A stretch of DNA of 64,000 bases. Source: Acytostelium subglobosum LB1. Taxonomy: Eukaryota; Evosea; Eumycetozoa; Acytosteliales; Acytosteliaceae. The position numbers and the translations under genes were made by a program. Under the pieces are notes generated by a model, which worked only from the letters and a program-made list of their open reading frames with translations, had not been told where the DNA came from and did not search any database. Shown in pieces: positions 1 through 10,112 of the stretch; within the stretch, counting starts at the first letter, position 1; each line of letters opens with the position of its first letter. The stretch covers positions 187,490 through 251,489 of the forward strand of contig NW_012236531.1 in assembly GCF_000787575.1 (NCBI RefSeq), written 5' to 3'.

Positions 1-550
1 CTGGAGTTGGTTGGGTCTATTGGGTATGGGACATAATTGTTGTCCCATTGATGGGACACTAAATCAAATATATACTTACATAACTAAGTCTTGATCCAAT
101 GTATGATTGATTGATTATTTTACAACAATATAAATAATAATAATAGATTAAGAATGAATTAGTTGATGAGGCAAATGTGAATAATAAGTCAATTGCTTAC
201 AATGACCATGTAAAGTTACTTTGAGGTTGAGGATACCAGGACTCCCCAACAATAATAATAAATGAAAGGTTCGATGGCATTCTAGAGAGCAGAGAACATT
301 CACCCAACAACAACGGTCTCAAACATCACCAGGTGCACCTTGTCCCAAAATGAATGGATTGATGGATGAATGAAAATATCCCAAGATTCTTGAAATCGTC
401 AGTCGTAACGAGCTTAGATAAGGTCACATCAGCATGTTGGCATTGCGATAGGTCAGGGAACAGAAGATCAGACCCGTGCACCTTGAAATCCTGCTCTACA
501 TCTAGATATTAACAGTTAATAATAGCTTAGGATAGGACAGCCAATCATGG

Positions 551-596
<46 letters not shown>

Positions 597-1151
597 AATA
601 CCAATCATCTGATCAGATGATGACACAGCGGACGGAGATATTACCAAAAGGATATTTGTTTTTTTCATTATTTACAACCAGGTGTAGCGGCTTCATTCTG
701 TTCGCGATGGTGTTGTATGTGTGTAGTCTTTGTCTTGCTCGCATCTATGCCCGTACATGCATCCGTCCATTCGTCTGGTCTCCAATCTTATCGGTCCGTC
801 AAGGTAGGCTTTTGTGGCGCGTCACCAATCCGTACAATCCCATCCATCATCTTCCGGTCTTCCGTCCAGGTCCAATCCATGAAGTGAAGATGACCCGCTC
901 CGTCCCGGCCCGGTAGGTCTTGTGAGTATTCGACCGAGCATAGTGGTGTGATGATCATGCATGCTGCAAGGTTTGCTGGCTCGTCATTGAAGTACATCGT
1001 TGTTGGTCGTTGGCTTGATTGATTGCATGAATGAATGGTTGGTTGAGTGTTGATTGATTGATTGATTGAGCGAGGTGAAGCTCACAAACTACATTCCAAT
1101 GAATGAACAGAGAGAAAGCAGGGTCGTGCCTTACTACCCTGCCCCTGCAGC
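1..1151. other. Intergenic region with no supported gene
   Basis: AT-rich DNA with short ATTGATTG and AATCAATC tracts. Open frames around 617-916 and 788-997 have unlike-protein composition, overlap each other on opposite strands, and show no recognisable domain. A CA dinucleotide run lies at about 551-593. A gene truncated at the left edge cannot be excluded, but I see no coding signal reaching base 1. Confidence 0.5.
551..593. repeat. (CA)n microsatellite
   Basis: About 21 uninterrupted CA dinucleotides in the intergenic DNA left of the RNase HII gene. It is a simple sequence repeat and is likely to vary in length between strains. Confidence 0.95.
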
Positions 1152-2723
1152 TCATTTGCGCTTGTTGTTGTTGTTATCCTGGTTGCGTATCAGCTCAACC
1201 AACAGCTCGATCGACTTGCTGACTGATGACATGTCGCGCTGTATCGACTTGAGTATGATTGTGAACTGGTCGTTAGACTCGCTTTGCAGTGTGTTGTTAT
1301 CTTTGTTAAGATTGGCCTCTGATGTAGCCCGCTCCATCGTTTGCAACGTTGTTTGCATCTCTTTCTGAACGTCTTGAATTGCTTTGGTCTTGGCCATGGC
1401 ATTGGCATTGGTCTCTTCAAGAGTGATGGACGTCGACGTGGCACCATCCCCATCCATTGACAATGGAGCTATTACCACCTTGTTGCGCTTGCTTGTCAAC
1501 GTCTTCCAAGTCAGTCGCACATCTTGATGATCGCTATTGTGTGTCTTGTGATAATGTTCGATGAAAGAGATAGTGACAGGATCGCTAGGATATCCACATC
1601 CAATTGGTGTCTGAAGCTTCTCTTGCAACGCCGCGATGGCACGGTCACGCTCAACCTTGGCAATTATCGATGCGGCCGACGTAGCAATATACTTGTCATC
1701 GGCCTTTGTCTCGCATATAATATCAAACTCTGGCGAAGGGTATTGCCTGACAAAGGGTTGCGCAAACTTGACATTGTTGCGCTCCAAACTGTCCAGCTGA
1801 ACAGTGAATCGCCAGCCCTCCTTCATGGAGGCCATGGCCTCCTCTTGATGCTCATTCATATCCATTGCTGTGGTAGTGGCAGTCTTTGTCGCCAGCACAC
1901 CGGCAGCGTTATAGTTCTCCTTGAGATAGTCTGCCGAGCGCTGGATCAGTTCAAGGAAGATCTCGGTCTCAATCTGGTTGAGGGTCTTTGTTTGACGCAT
2001 CCGGTCAATGTCGCGAGCCTCCAACAGGTAGATGGTGGTGTATAGTGCATGCTCCTTGATCACCTCGTATAGTTGTTCGCGTCGTGCTGGTGACAATCTT
2101 TTGCTGTCCATCACGCCCATCGCTCTGAGATGATGCTCGGCTTGTTCATTGAGTGATACTGCGGCGATGACCAAAGGCCCCAGTACAGCACCCTTGCCCG
2201 CTTCATCAATTCCAATTGATGACACCAAGTACTTTGACCTCTCCATCTGTTTCTTTGCTGCCGCTGCCAAAGCATTCTGTTTAAGTTGTTCTGCCAACGA
2301 TCTACGTCTTGTCTGTGCAGGCGTCTCCATCATCAACTCGCTTGTTAGTTGAACATGTTGAATGATTGGTGGTGACTCGTTGACTGAGGGTACTATAGTT
2401 TGCTGGGCGGCTGAGGCAACAGCAGCAGCGGCGGCAGCAGCCATGGACTTCTTTGACCTTCTTGTTCGCTTGACCTTGGTAGGAGGTGTAGCTAGAGATG
2501 GAGTATCGCTTGGATAGCTCTGATGCTCCTCAGCAAGTGCTGGCTCCATCCATGATGCTGATTGAGAGTATAGTGTTGTGTATGATGTACTGATGTAGGT
2601 ATGTCGATGATGCTGTACATTATTATTAAGTTGTGGCGACAACAACAACCTTATAGTCTGTCGCCCTACAACATGATGTAGTCCCGACAAAGAGTTAACA
2701 TGTCTCACAATAGAATGAAACAT
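1152..2723 (-). CDS. Ribonuclease HII family protein, probably mitochondrial
   Basis: A single-exon 523-residue protein. The core (about 168-400) is an RNase HII/H2A nuclease, which cuts RNA, including single ribonucleotides, in RNA-DNA hybrids. All four acidic catalytic residues are visible: D173 and E174 in GIDEAGKG, D311 in QLDSLERN, and D342 in ETKADDKY, followed by SAASIIAKVERDR and the GYPSDP motif. The last two read more like archaeal and bacterial RNase HII than the canonical nuclear H2A subunit, which usually has an SAASICAKV-type segment. The first 60 residues are rich in Arg, Ser, His and hydrophobics with almost no acids, like a mitochondrial presequence; residues 90-110 are basic then Ala-rich. 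An insert at about 278-305 and a Lys/Gln/Asn-rich coiled-coil tail (about 430-523) are extensions. The organellar role is inferred. It lies 181 bp downstream of the lipase gene on the same strand. Confidence 0.9.
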   Translation of the reverse strand: MFHSIVRHVNSLSGLHHVVGRQTIRLLLSPQLNNNVQHHRHTYISTSYTTLYSQSASWMEPALAEEHQSYPSDTPSLATPPTKVKRTRRSKKSMAAAAAAAVASAAQQTIVPSVNESPPIIQHVQLTSELMMETPAQTRRRSLAEQLKQNALAAAAKKQMERSKYLVSSIGIDEAGKGAVLGPLVIAAVSLNEQAEHHLRAMGVMDSKRLSPARREQLYEVIKEHALYTTIYLLEARDIDRMRQTKTLNQIETEIFLELIQRSADYLKENYNAAGVLATKTATTTAMDMNEHQEEAMASMKEGWRFTVQLDSLERNNVKFAQPFVRQYPSPEFDIICETKADDKYIATSAASIIAKVERDRAIAALQEKLQTPIGCGYPSDPVTISFIEHYHKTHNSDHQDVRLTWKTLTSKRNKVVIAPLSMDGDGATSTSITLEETNANAMAKTKAIQDVQKEMQTTLQTMERATSEANLNKDNNTLQSESNDQFTIILKSIQRDMSSVSKSIELLVELIRNQDNNNNKRK

Positions 2724-2904
2724 TATAACAACAACAACTACTACTACTACTACTTGTACTAGTATCTGTATGTATTACTTTGAATGATGAATGATTGAAT
2801 GAATGCGCAGGTCGACATCACGTCACCACTTTGAACTCAAACCCTTGGTCCCATAAATTAACATTTTGTGATGGACCTGGATTGATCGGTCGGTGTCGGT
2901 ATGT

Positions 2905-4370
2905 TTATTCAGAATCGGATAGTACAGTATTGTTGTTGGACTTCATCAACTTGAGGATCTTTGAGAAGATCTTCTTGTTGGCATCCTTGGCCCACATAAA
3001 GTCAAGATGTTCATAGGTCTCCTCCTCGTGGACAAACACTACCTTGTCGCGTGGCAAGTGTCTGAGCAGAGCCTTGGTGTTGGGCAGCGTGTCGGCACCG
3101 CCAAAGAACAGCGCGCACTTTGTGAGTATCTGGCCGGGATGGTAGCCGGGGATGACGCGGCCGTGGTATCTGTGCGGTTGGTTCGAGTTCTCGTTGGGTG
3201 TGATGCCCAGCAGCATGTCGTCAAACATCTGGAATCGATTGGTCTGGATGATCTGGAACCAGTGTACGACGGACTTGACGCTGCTCGTCGAGAAGATGTG
3301 TGAGTAGAGCATGGGCTTCTCCTCGGGCGACAGGTTGGTCGTCTGCCAGTTGAAGAGGAAGTTGATTGCCCAGTCGATACATGCGACAAAGAAGTGCTTG
3401 GGCAGTGTGTTGCGCCAGAAAGTCGTCGAGGGCAGCATCGACTTCTTGCCAAACAACAAGAAGATGAAATCTGGGCGACTCCTTGCCAATGAATCAATCA
3501 TTGGATTGCTGAATCCCTTCACAGTTGCAACTGGTGCCAGCGCAATGAAGAGGTCGACTCTGTTTGTTTGATTGTTTGATTGATTGATCGTTAGCGAGTG
3601 TTCATACAAAGAGCGAGGACTACTACTTACTTGCTTGCCAATGATGTGTTGGTGCTGAGTGCAGCCCATCCTTGGGCTGTGCCCTGGGAGAAGCCAATGT
3701 ATGTGAGCGACTTGAGCTTGGTCCTGTCGATGATAAAGTCCACGATGCTGGGCAGGTCGTAACGAACCAGCTCGTCGAGTGACCAATTCCAGAACTTCTC
3801 CTGGTCAGGTGAAAGAGTTGTATGCTTGAATGAGTACTTGTTGCCACGATTGTTGCCCAGCCAAACGTCGTATCCTGCGTCGGCCAGGATGAATGGCAGA
3901 CTGTCGTTGGGGTCCGAGCGACACAGCCACGCCTCGGACGTCTGCATGAAGCCGTGCATGATCAGCACGGCTGGCTTGCCCGACGGTTCGAACAGCTCGC
4001 TGTGGCTGACGCCGAGGTCGCGCGGCGACGCTGGTGGTGAGTCGAGTGGAGAGGTGAATGCGCGTGGGCCAGTGATGCGGTGCAGCATGAGGATGTATCC
4101 GTCGGGCGTGGTGACGTAGTGTTCCTCGACTGGATAGCCACGACTTGTGATCATCTCGATTGCATCGCGCTCCAGGTCCTTCTCGGCCTCGGTGTATGCA
4201 CTGCTTGGACGACGAGGAATTGCCGATTCAATGTATGATGAGAATGGAATTACGCTCATCACTATATACAAACCGAATCGAACTATCCTCTCAACAATCA
4301 ATATCGCCAGTGTTAACCAAAGTTGACTCCATCTCCACAATGTCTTTACTAATCGTAAGAATACCATCAT
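2905..4370 (-). CDS. Membrane-anchored acid lipase (alpha/beta hydrolase)
   Basis: Two exons, 3631-4370 and 2905-3559, joined across a 71-bp intron that begins GTAAGT and ends ACAG; the product is 464 residues. It belongs to the acid lipase/cholesteryl esterase family. Visible features are an N-terminal hydrophobic signal-anchor (about 10-45), the family's N-terminal lid region with a GYPVEEHYVTTPDGY motif, an oxyanion-hole IMHGFMQ segment, and the nucleophile elbow GFSQG with Ser228. The C-terminal part supplies a plausible catalytic Asp in FGGADTL and His in EHLDF. Family members hydrolyse triacylglycerol or sterol esters in lysosomes or on lipid droplets. The uncleaved-looking anchor without further membrane spans suggests an ER, endosome or droplet-associated enzyme (inference). 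The intron carries the AATC repeats typical of this genome. Confidence 0.92.
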
Positions 4371-5195
4371 AATATATTGATGTAGTTGTAGTTGTTATAG
4401 TTGTTGTAGTTGTTGTAGTTGTTTAAATGAATGAATGTGAATGAATGAATAAATGAATGAGATATATAAGAATGAGATGAGCTTGTGAGATTCTTGAATG
4501 GTTGGGAAGAAAGAGATGTGAGAGAAGGGATAGGACATACTTTAGATGAACCCTAAACTCAATCAATCTAAAGCAAGCAAACATGTGATTGAATGACCTG
4601 AGTGTAGTGTGTGGGGTGGTGAGTGGGCGATGGGGTTTCGGTTGATCTCTAAAGATCAAAAGTGTGGTTAATTACATGTGGGTGGGTGTGAGGTGATGTG
4701 AGACGACAGTTATTTATAACTTGTTGTCAACAATCAAACAAACAAACATGAACGAATGTTTTTCCCGACTGACTCAATCCGGTCACGACGGAGACAAGTT
4801 GGTAACAACGTCCAACTAGTTGGATGACCATAAAGTGTCGATGATAGGTCCACATTTCGGCTTTGACGATGGACACCAACTATCAAAGGATTGATAAACA
4901 TGATTGATCAATCGATACCCTACCAAGACCAATAAGTGTTGTTGCTTCGACCATTCAAATGATATTATGATTGATTACCATGGCTATCCACCTCCATCTG
5001 TTTAATAGAGAATGATTCATTCATTCAATTCATCATTCTGAGCAACATGTAATACATTCCAACAAGTACCTTTGGTCAGAACATTGAGGCTAATAATGGG
5101 ATATGGGATTGATAAAGTGCCATCCAATGTATAGTTGATTGAGACTGAATGTGTGTCTTGTTAACCAGCCACGATCTTGATCAAGATAGAGTGTA
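4371..5195. other. Intergenic region
   Basis: AT-rich spacer between the 5' end of the lipase gene and the 3' end of the proteasome activator gene, so it should hold the lipase promoter. GTT and GAAT repeats lie at 4382-4460. No coding region or RNA gene is recognised. Confidence 0.5.
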
Positions 5196-6348
5196 TTAAT
5201 TATATCCCTTGCTGACTATCTCTTCAATGTTTGCCTGGTTGATCGCAAAGAAGTGTGACAATTGATATAGTTGATTCCTCAATGCTCGGACCAGGTTGAT
5301 GCATTTGAATGTCACTGCAAATTGACTTTGTTCATTCGCTGTCTTAAAGTCCTCAACATCTGGATACTTCTTAATCTAATTGTCATGGATCATGTGACAT
5401 CGGTATCAGTATTGTTTGATTGATTGAATGATTGATTGAGTGTACCTACCTTATATGATTGGACAAGGTTGACTTTGACATCATTCATCAGTGTATTATG
5501 ATGGTAGATATAGGTACTAAGTATCTTTTGAATTGGTACTACCAATGAGTCCTAATATGATTGATTGATTGATTGATTCAGATCTGTTAGAGGACGCTCA
5601 CCAATCCATCTCATCAACTTCAAATACGTACAATCAATATCTTTAGATGAGGATCTCCTGTCTCTGGCTGTGGAGCATACAACAAGAAGTAGGCCCATGT
5701 ATCCGAGAGACATGTAGTGATATCAGACGTAGTATGTGCAAGGTACCGCAGTAGTTGATCCTAAGTATGACAGGGACGCTGATGTGTCAGTGACCTACAT
5801 TCATTCATTCGCTCGTTCATTCGCTCAATCGATCGATCAATCACATACAATTGTCTCAACATCTTTATGATTGATCAATGGTTGTTCGAGATAACTTGTT
5901 GTGCTCATTGGCTTGTAATGATTCTGGTCGTCCATCATCTTCTCCAAGTTCCATCTGGTCTGTGTTGTCATGTGATGTGATATGATGAGTCATGTGATCA
6001 GTCAGTACTTCGCGATTGTTGATGAGAAGAGCAGAGCAGAGTGATCGAGCAACATACATGTAGATCGTTGTATGCACCAATGTAGTGAGGTAACATTTGA
6101 GTGACAAAGCTGTTGTAGGCTTTGGTTAGATTGACTCTGTATTCATCTAGATCCAATCCTTTCTTTATCAACGCTTCTTGTCTCTGTTGTAGTATAGCCT
6201 CAACATCAATCATATGTTGATCTACACCATTATTATCATTATCATTATCACTACCATTATTATGTTTCTTCTTTCCATTTGAATGTTGTTGTTGTTGTGT
6301 TGTCAACTTGTCTCCATCTATCCTTGGTCTCTCTCTAATTCCTGACAT
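5196..6348 (-). CDS. Proteasome activator PA28/REG subunit
   Basis: Five exons reconstructed by eye: 6058-6348, 5849-5959, 5632-5760, 5450-5551 and 5196-5375. All junctions are phase 0 GT-AG and the product is 270 residues. The C-terminal half aligns well with PA28-gamma (PSME3): a DQLLRYLAHTTSDI helix, then LVVPIQKIL, then KIKKYPDVEDFK, matching the conserved KIAKYPHVEDY segment, then LVRALRNQLYQL and a final helix ending in the activation-side IEEI region. This family forms heptameric rings that open the 20S proteasome to short or unstructured substrates, mainly in the nucleus. The N-terminal helix is present, but the lineage-specific segment between helices 1 and 2 is Asn/His/Asp-rich and unrelated to the animal insert. 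Most of the gene is fragmented into short exons, so long-ORF scans miss it. Dictyostelium is known to have a REG-type activator. Confidence 0.88.
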
Positions 6349-8703
6349 AACTCTATATCTTTAAATAAATAATGTAAACGACAACTACATAATGGTCGAG
6401 TTCATCTTCTCAAAGGAAATGGGTGGATTTGCGCGAGGCAAGGGCGAGGGTTAGGGTTAGGGCAAGGGTAGGGTAGGCAAGGGTCTGGACAAATGGTATC
6501 CAATGGACATCGATGTTCGTAAATCAAGAACGATCAAACTACAAACTAAACAACCAACACTATTAATGTAACTATGAAGTCTTGAGTGAAGATGTCATCG
6601 AGTGATGTCATAATATAACTATAACGACGCCATTGATACCACTAATCGTCAGTCAACCGTTGTAGTAATCATTGCCTTTTGTGGATGATGGACCGGTCCT
6701 TCCAAATTGGGTCCATCCATCGACCTCCGCCACATAAACGAATAAGAATAGAATTGATTTCTTCTGGAAACGAATCACTATCAATCAATCTAATCAATCA
6801 ATCAATCTATAGATATGGGATTGCACTATGTACTCTTTTTATAAATATAACAAAGATGCTTAACTTGGAACATTACGCCATTATAACATCAGTGATGGTA
6901 ATAGGGTATAATAGTAGTAGGTTGGTATGAAGGGATATGTTGAGTGAACCAACTATTCACAATCATGGTTCACACCTTCTATGGGTCTACCCTACCTACC
7001 TGCCTACCCTCATAAACTATATCTGTGGCAACAGAACTCATCATCATAGTGACAGAAGGCGTGGTCTGAGAACTATGAATTGGAACCACGTCCCTGCCAC
7101 CCCCATCTTTGTCATTAGCAACACTACGCGAAACAATCACGACACCAGACATCATCATCATTCAGTTGTAATTGTGTGTGATTGATTGATTGTAAATTAG
7201 TTTTGATGACTTGTGAGTGAGAGGGAGACAATCGATTGAATGAGAGAGGGAGTGAAAGAATGTGAGGACGACCCGGGCCCATCATGAGACCTTCGAAGGT
7301 GGTGAGGCAGTAACACTGCTATTTAAACAGAGATTGGATGGATGGACTTGGAACAAAGGTTTCTTGAATTACACAGAGAAATTTCCACACCTCCAACCTT
7401 ATTGTATCACTCTTTCCCCAGTTTCCCCAGACTACCTCTCTCCCCCACAAACTATAATTATCAAGACTAACTGTGTCTGTCTATCATTAAAACAACATTC
7501 ACCTTAACCAACAGTCAACAAGTTACATGTTTGAGTCTCCCTCAAAGGTGTCCCATTCAATCAATCAATCAATCAATATTTATATATATATTTATAAATA
7601 TATCAATTTTAATACTTTTAGACAATAAGGTAGGTTGATCAATTGAACTCAACTTGGAACACCACTCACAATGTTTATTGTTATAATGATGTTCTATTTA
7701 TAAACGAACAATCACTTCACTCCATTATTCCTCAACATTATGGACCTCTCATTCATACTCAAACACCAATCAAACACACAATCAAACAAACAAACACACA
7801 CACGCCATTCAAAAGAATCATGAACGTGCCTCCATCCTTCCTTGATTTTCCAAAGAACCAGAGTCTTCTGGATCAAGGGTCGTTTTAGTGAAACAATCAT
7901 CACATTGCCGTCATACATTCATCACCTTATCACCATCACACCGATCACTTCCAATTATGAACACAATAACATCTTAAACCAATAATAATCATTTAAACAA
8001 TCAAAATATATATAACAAACAATCAATATCAATCAACCAAACACATAATAATACCGATCATCATCATTGTAGTGTAGGTAGTAGTTTGTTACTTGTGTTG
8101 TGTTTGTCATTATGATGACACTCACTTCATCTATTTGTGTGTGAGAGAGAATATAAACAAATCGTATCAATGACGAAATCAAAACCCAACCATGTTCGAA
8201 TATATTTCGATTGATAAAAATAATAATTTATACCTTTTTTGATATAAATATATATATCTCTCTGATCGCATAAACAACAAACACCACCCCCAACAATATT
8301 GACACGATTTGACATGTTGGCTTGTGATGGAAACAAACCAAACCACAACCCACAACCCCCTGGGATTCATTCACTCAGGTCTCGTCAGCGTATCGTCGTC
8401 AGTTCAGTTTCCATTTTTATAAAAATGGAATCACACACATGCTCATGTGTTCGCGATCCAACTCGAGTGGAAGCATCATCAACGCAATGTTCCTCTTCCA
8501 AATAGAACTACTTGTAGATTATAAGGGTATACACACACTTGACATATATTATTATATTCTAGATCTATATTTATAATGTGACTTCCGAATATCCTACATT
8601 CATCACCCATCATACACATACAATATACACATACACACACACACATACTTACAATCAATCAATATATATTTATTTATTTAGTTTATAATCAATTATAAAA
8701 ATA
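6349..8703. other. Large intergenic region
   Basis: A 2.35-kb divergent spacer between the proteasome activator (-) and the MEF2-type factor (+), which should contain both promoters. It holds a GGGTTA-like array near 6435-6482, AATC tetramer tracts (6780-6810, 7557-7577, 8657-8664) and TA-rich blocks (7578-7605, 8218-8260). Several 60-80-codon open frames (for example 6679-6930 and 7262-7507) look like chance frames. Confidence 0.5.
6435..6482. repeat. Interstitial telomere-like G-rich array (GGGTTA variants)
   Basis: A short degenerate array of hexamer-like units on the plus strand: AGGGCG, AGGGTT, AGGGTT, AGGGCA, AGGGTAGGGT. It sits just upstream of the proteasome activator start. Two related arrays occur elsewhere in the window (about 20976-21042 and 61410-61481). 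Confidence 0.8.
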
Positions 8704-9927
8704 ATGGGAAGAAAGAAGATTAAGATTCAAAAGATTACTGATGAAAGGAATCGTCAGGTTACTTTCACAAAGAGAAAGAATGGATTGATTAAGAAGGCAA
8801 TGGAGTTGGCATTATTATGTGATACATCAGTCACTTTGGTCATTGTAAATAACTCACCAAATGCCAAGGAGAAGTACTTCCAGTATGTCAGCTCAGACTT
8901 GGAAGCGCCACTCAACACCATCCCAGACCTTGGAACTGAAATATCACAATTCTATGATGATGATTCAGTATGTATTTATACAAATTTATTATTATTTGAT
9001 TGATTGATACTAATTTTTATTTTAATAATTAATTTCCAGTATGACAAGATATTTACAAAGAGGGATAAACTGGATAATCATGATGAGATACCACATGATA
9101 GTCATTCAAGTGGTGATGCACATTCATCACCATTGATGTCTCCATCACAATCACCAAGTATCCAACCACTACATAGTGTATCGTCCAAGTCAACATCATC
9201 ATCAACATCCAACAACAATCATTATCATCCATATTCCACGTCGACCTCAACAACAACTAGAATGACAAAGAACAAACAACAATCAGTACAACATCAAACT
9301 CAAACAAATATTCAGCCACCACTTTCACCAAAGCAGCAACAACAACAACTTCAACAAGTACCACAAGCCTTTGATTCAAACTTGGCCACTCAGGCACTGC
9401 TCTCACTCACACATCAGTCACCGACCAAGACCATACCAGCGCATCCATTACCAACACCAACAACAAGTGTGTCTACATCAAATCAATCACCGACCTCATC
9501 CAACTCAACATCGCCATCATCTTCACCTAGAGTTGCATCATCAACTCCTCCTTCAATATTACTCGAGGCATCCACTTCCACTCCACCAGCCATCAGTTCT
9601 CCAACCTTATCATCCCTGTTTTCAGGAGGACATGGCTATGACAATGTCACATCCTCTCCAATTTTCATGCCAACCTCAAGTCATGGTCATGGTCATTCAC
9701 ATTCAAATTCAATCAAGGTCACAAACGAATCAATATCCATTTTATTGAATCATAGTGGAGACAATGTATCCAATAGTTGTAGGCCGCTGACGACAGTGGC
9801 AGCATCACAATCGACATCACCATCATCACTATTCACACTACCACCTCTACACGACTTCACACTCAATCGACATCTTCCACCAATGTTCAACAATACTCAT
9901 CATAGAGATTATAACATCAATGTATAA
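8704..9927 (+). CDS. mef2A: MEF2-type MADS-box transcription factor
   Basis: Two exons, 8704-8967 and 9040-9927, split by a 72-bp intron (GTATGT...TTCCAG); the product is 383 residues. Residues 1-60 are a MADS box of the MEF2 subtype: it opens directly with [11 protein letters not shown], then [23 protein letters not shown], then [12 protein letters not shown], with a short MEF2-like extension to about 88. The start at residue 1 of the MADS domain is typical of MEF2, whereas SRF proteins have a long N-terminal leader. The rest is a low-complexity Ser/Thr/Pro/His/Gln-rich presumptive activation region. It binds DNA as a dimer at A/T-rich CArG-type sites; the D. discoideum orthologue mef2A affects cell-type choice. 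The symbol is assigned by family resemblance. Confidence 0.92.
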
Positions 9928-10112
9928 ATAACCAAATAAATAATAATAATACTTCTGGAAACCAAGTTTGTGGACAAGATGCCATCATCGACTACTCCTG
10001 GAAATGATTGGAAAGAAGAAGAACATGATTGATTTGGGTGGGTTGGGTGCTTTATTTATTCTTTAGGGTATTATAACAAGTTTGGATTATATATTATTAT
10101 TATTAATTATAT

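Noticed and set aside
617-997. Overlapping 99- and 69-codon frames on opposite strands
   Set aside because: No domain, odd composition and mutual overlap; neither shows flanking splice sites or a plausible promoter.
2848-2860. TCCCATAA, similar to the dictyostelid upstream element of small RNA genes
   Set aside because: One mismatch to the motif, no TATA at the right distance and no structured RNA downstream; it falls in the short gap between two protein genes.
6679-7185. Two adjacent 80-codon plus-strand frames
   Set aside because: They consist of His/Asn/Ile-rich low-complexity sequence in AT-rich DNA, lack domains and are not joined by good splice sites.
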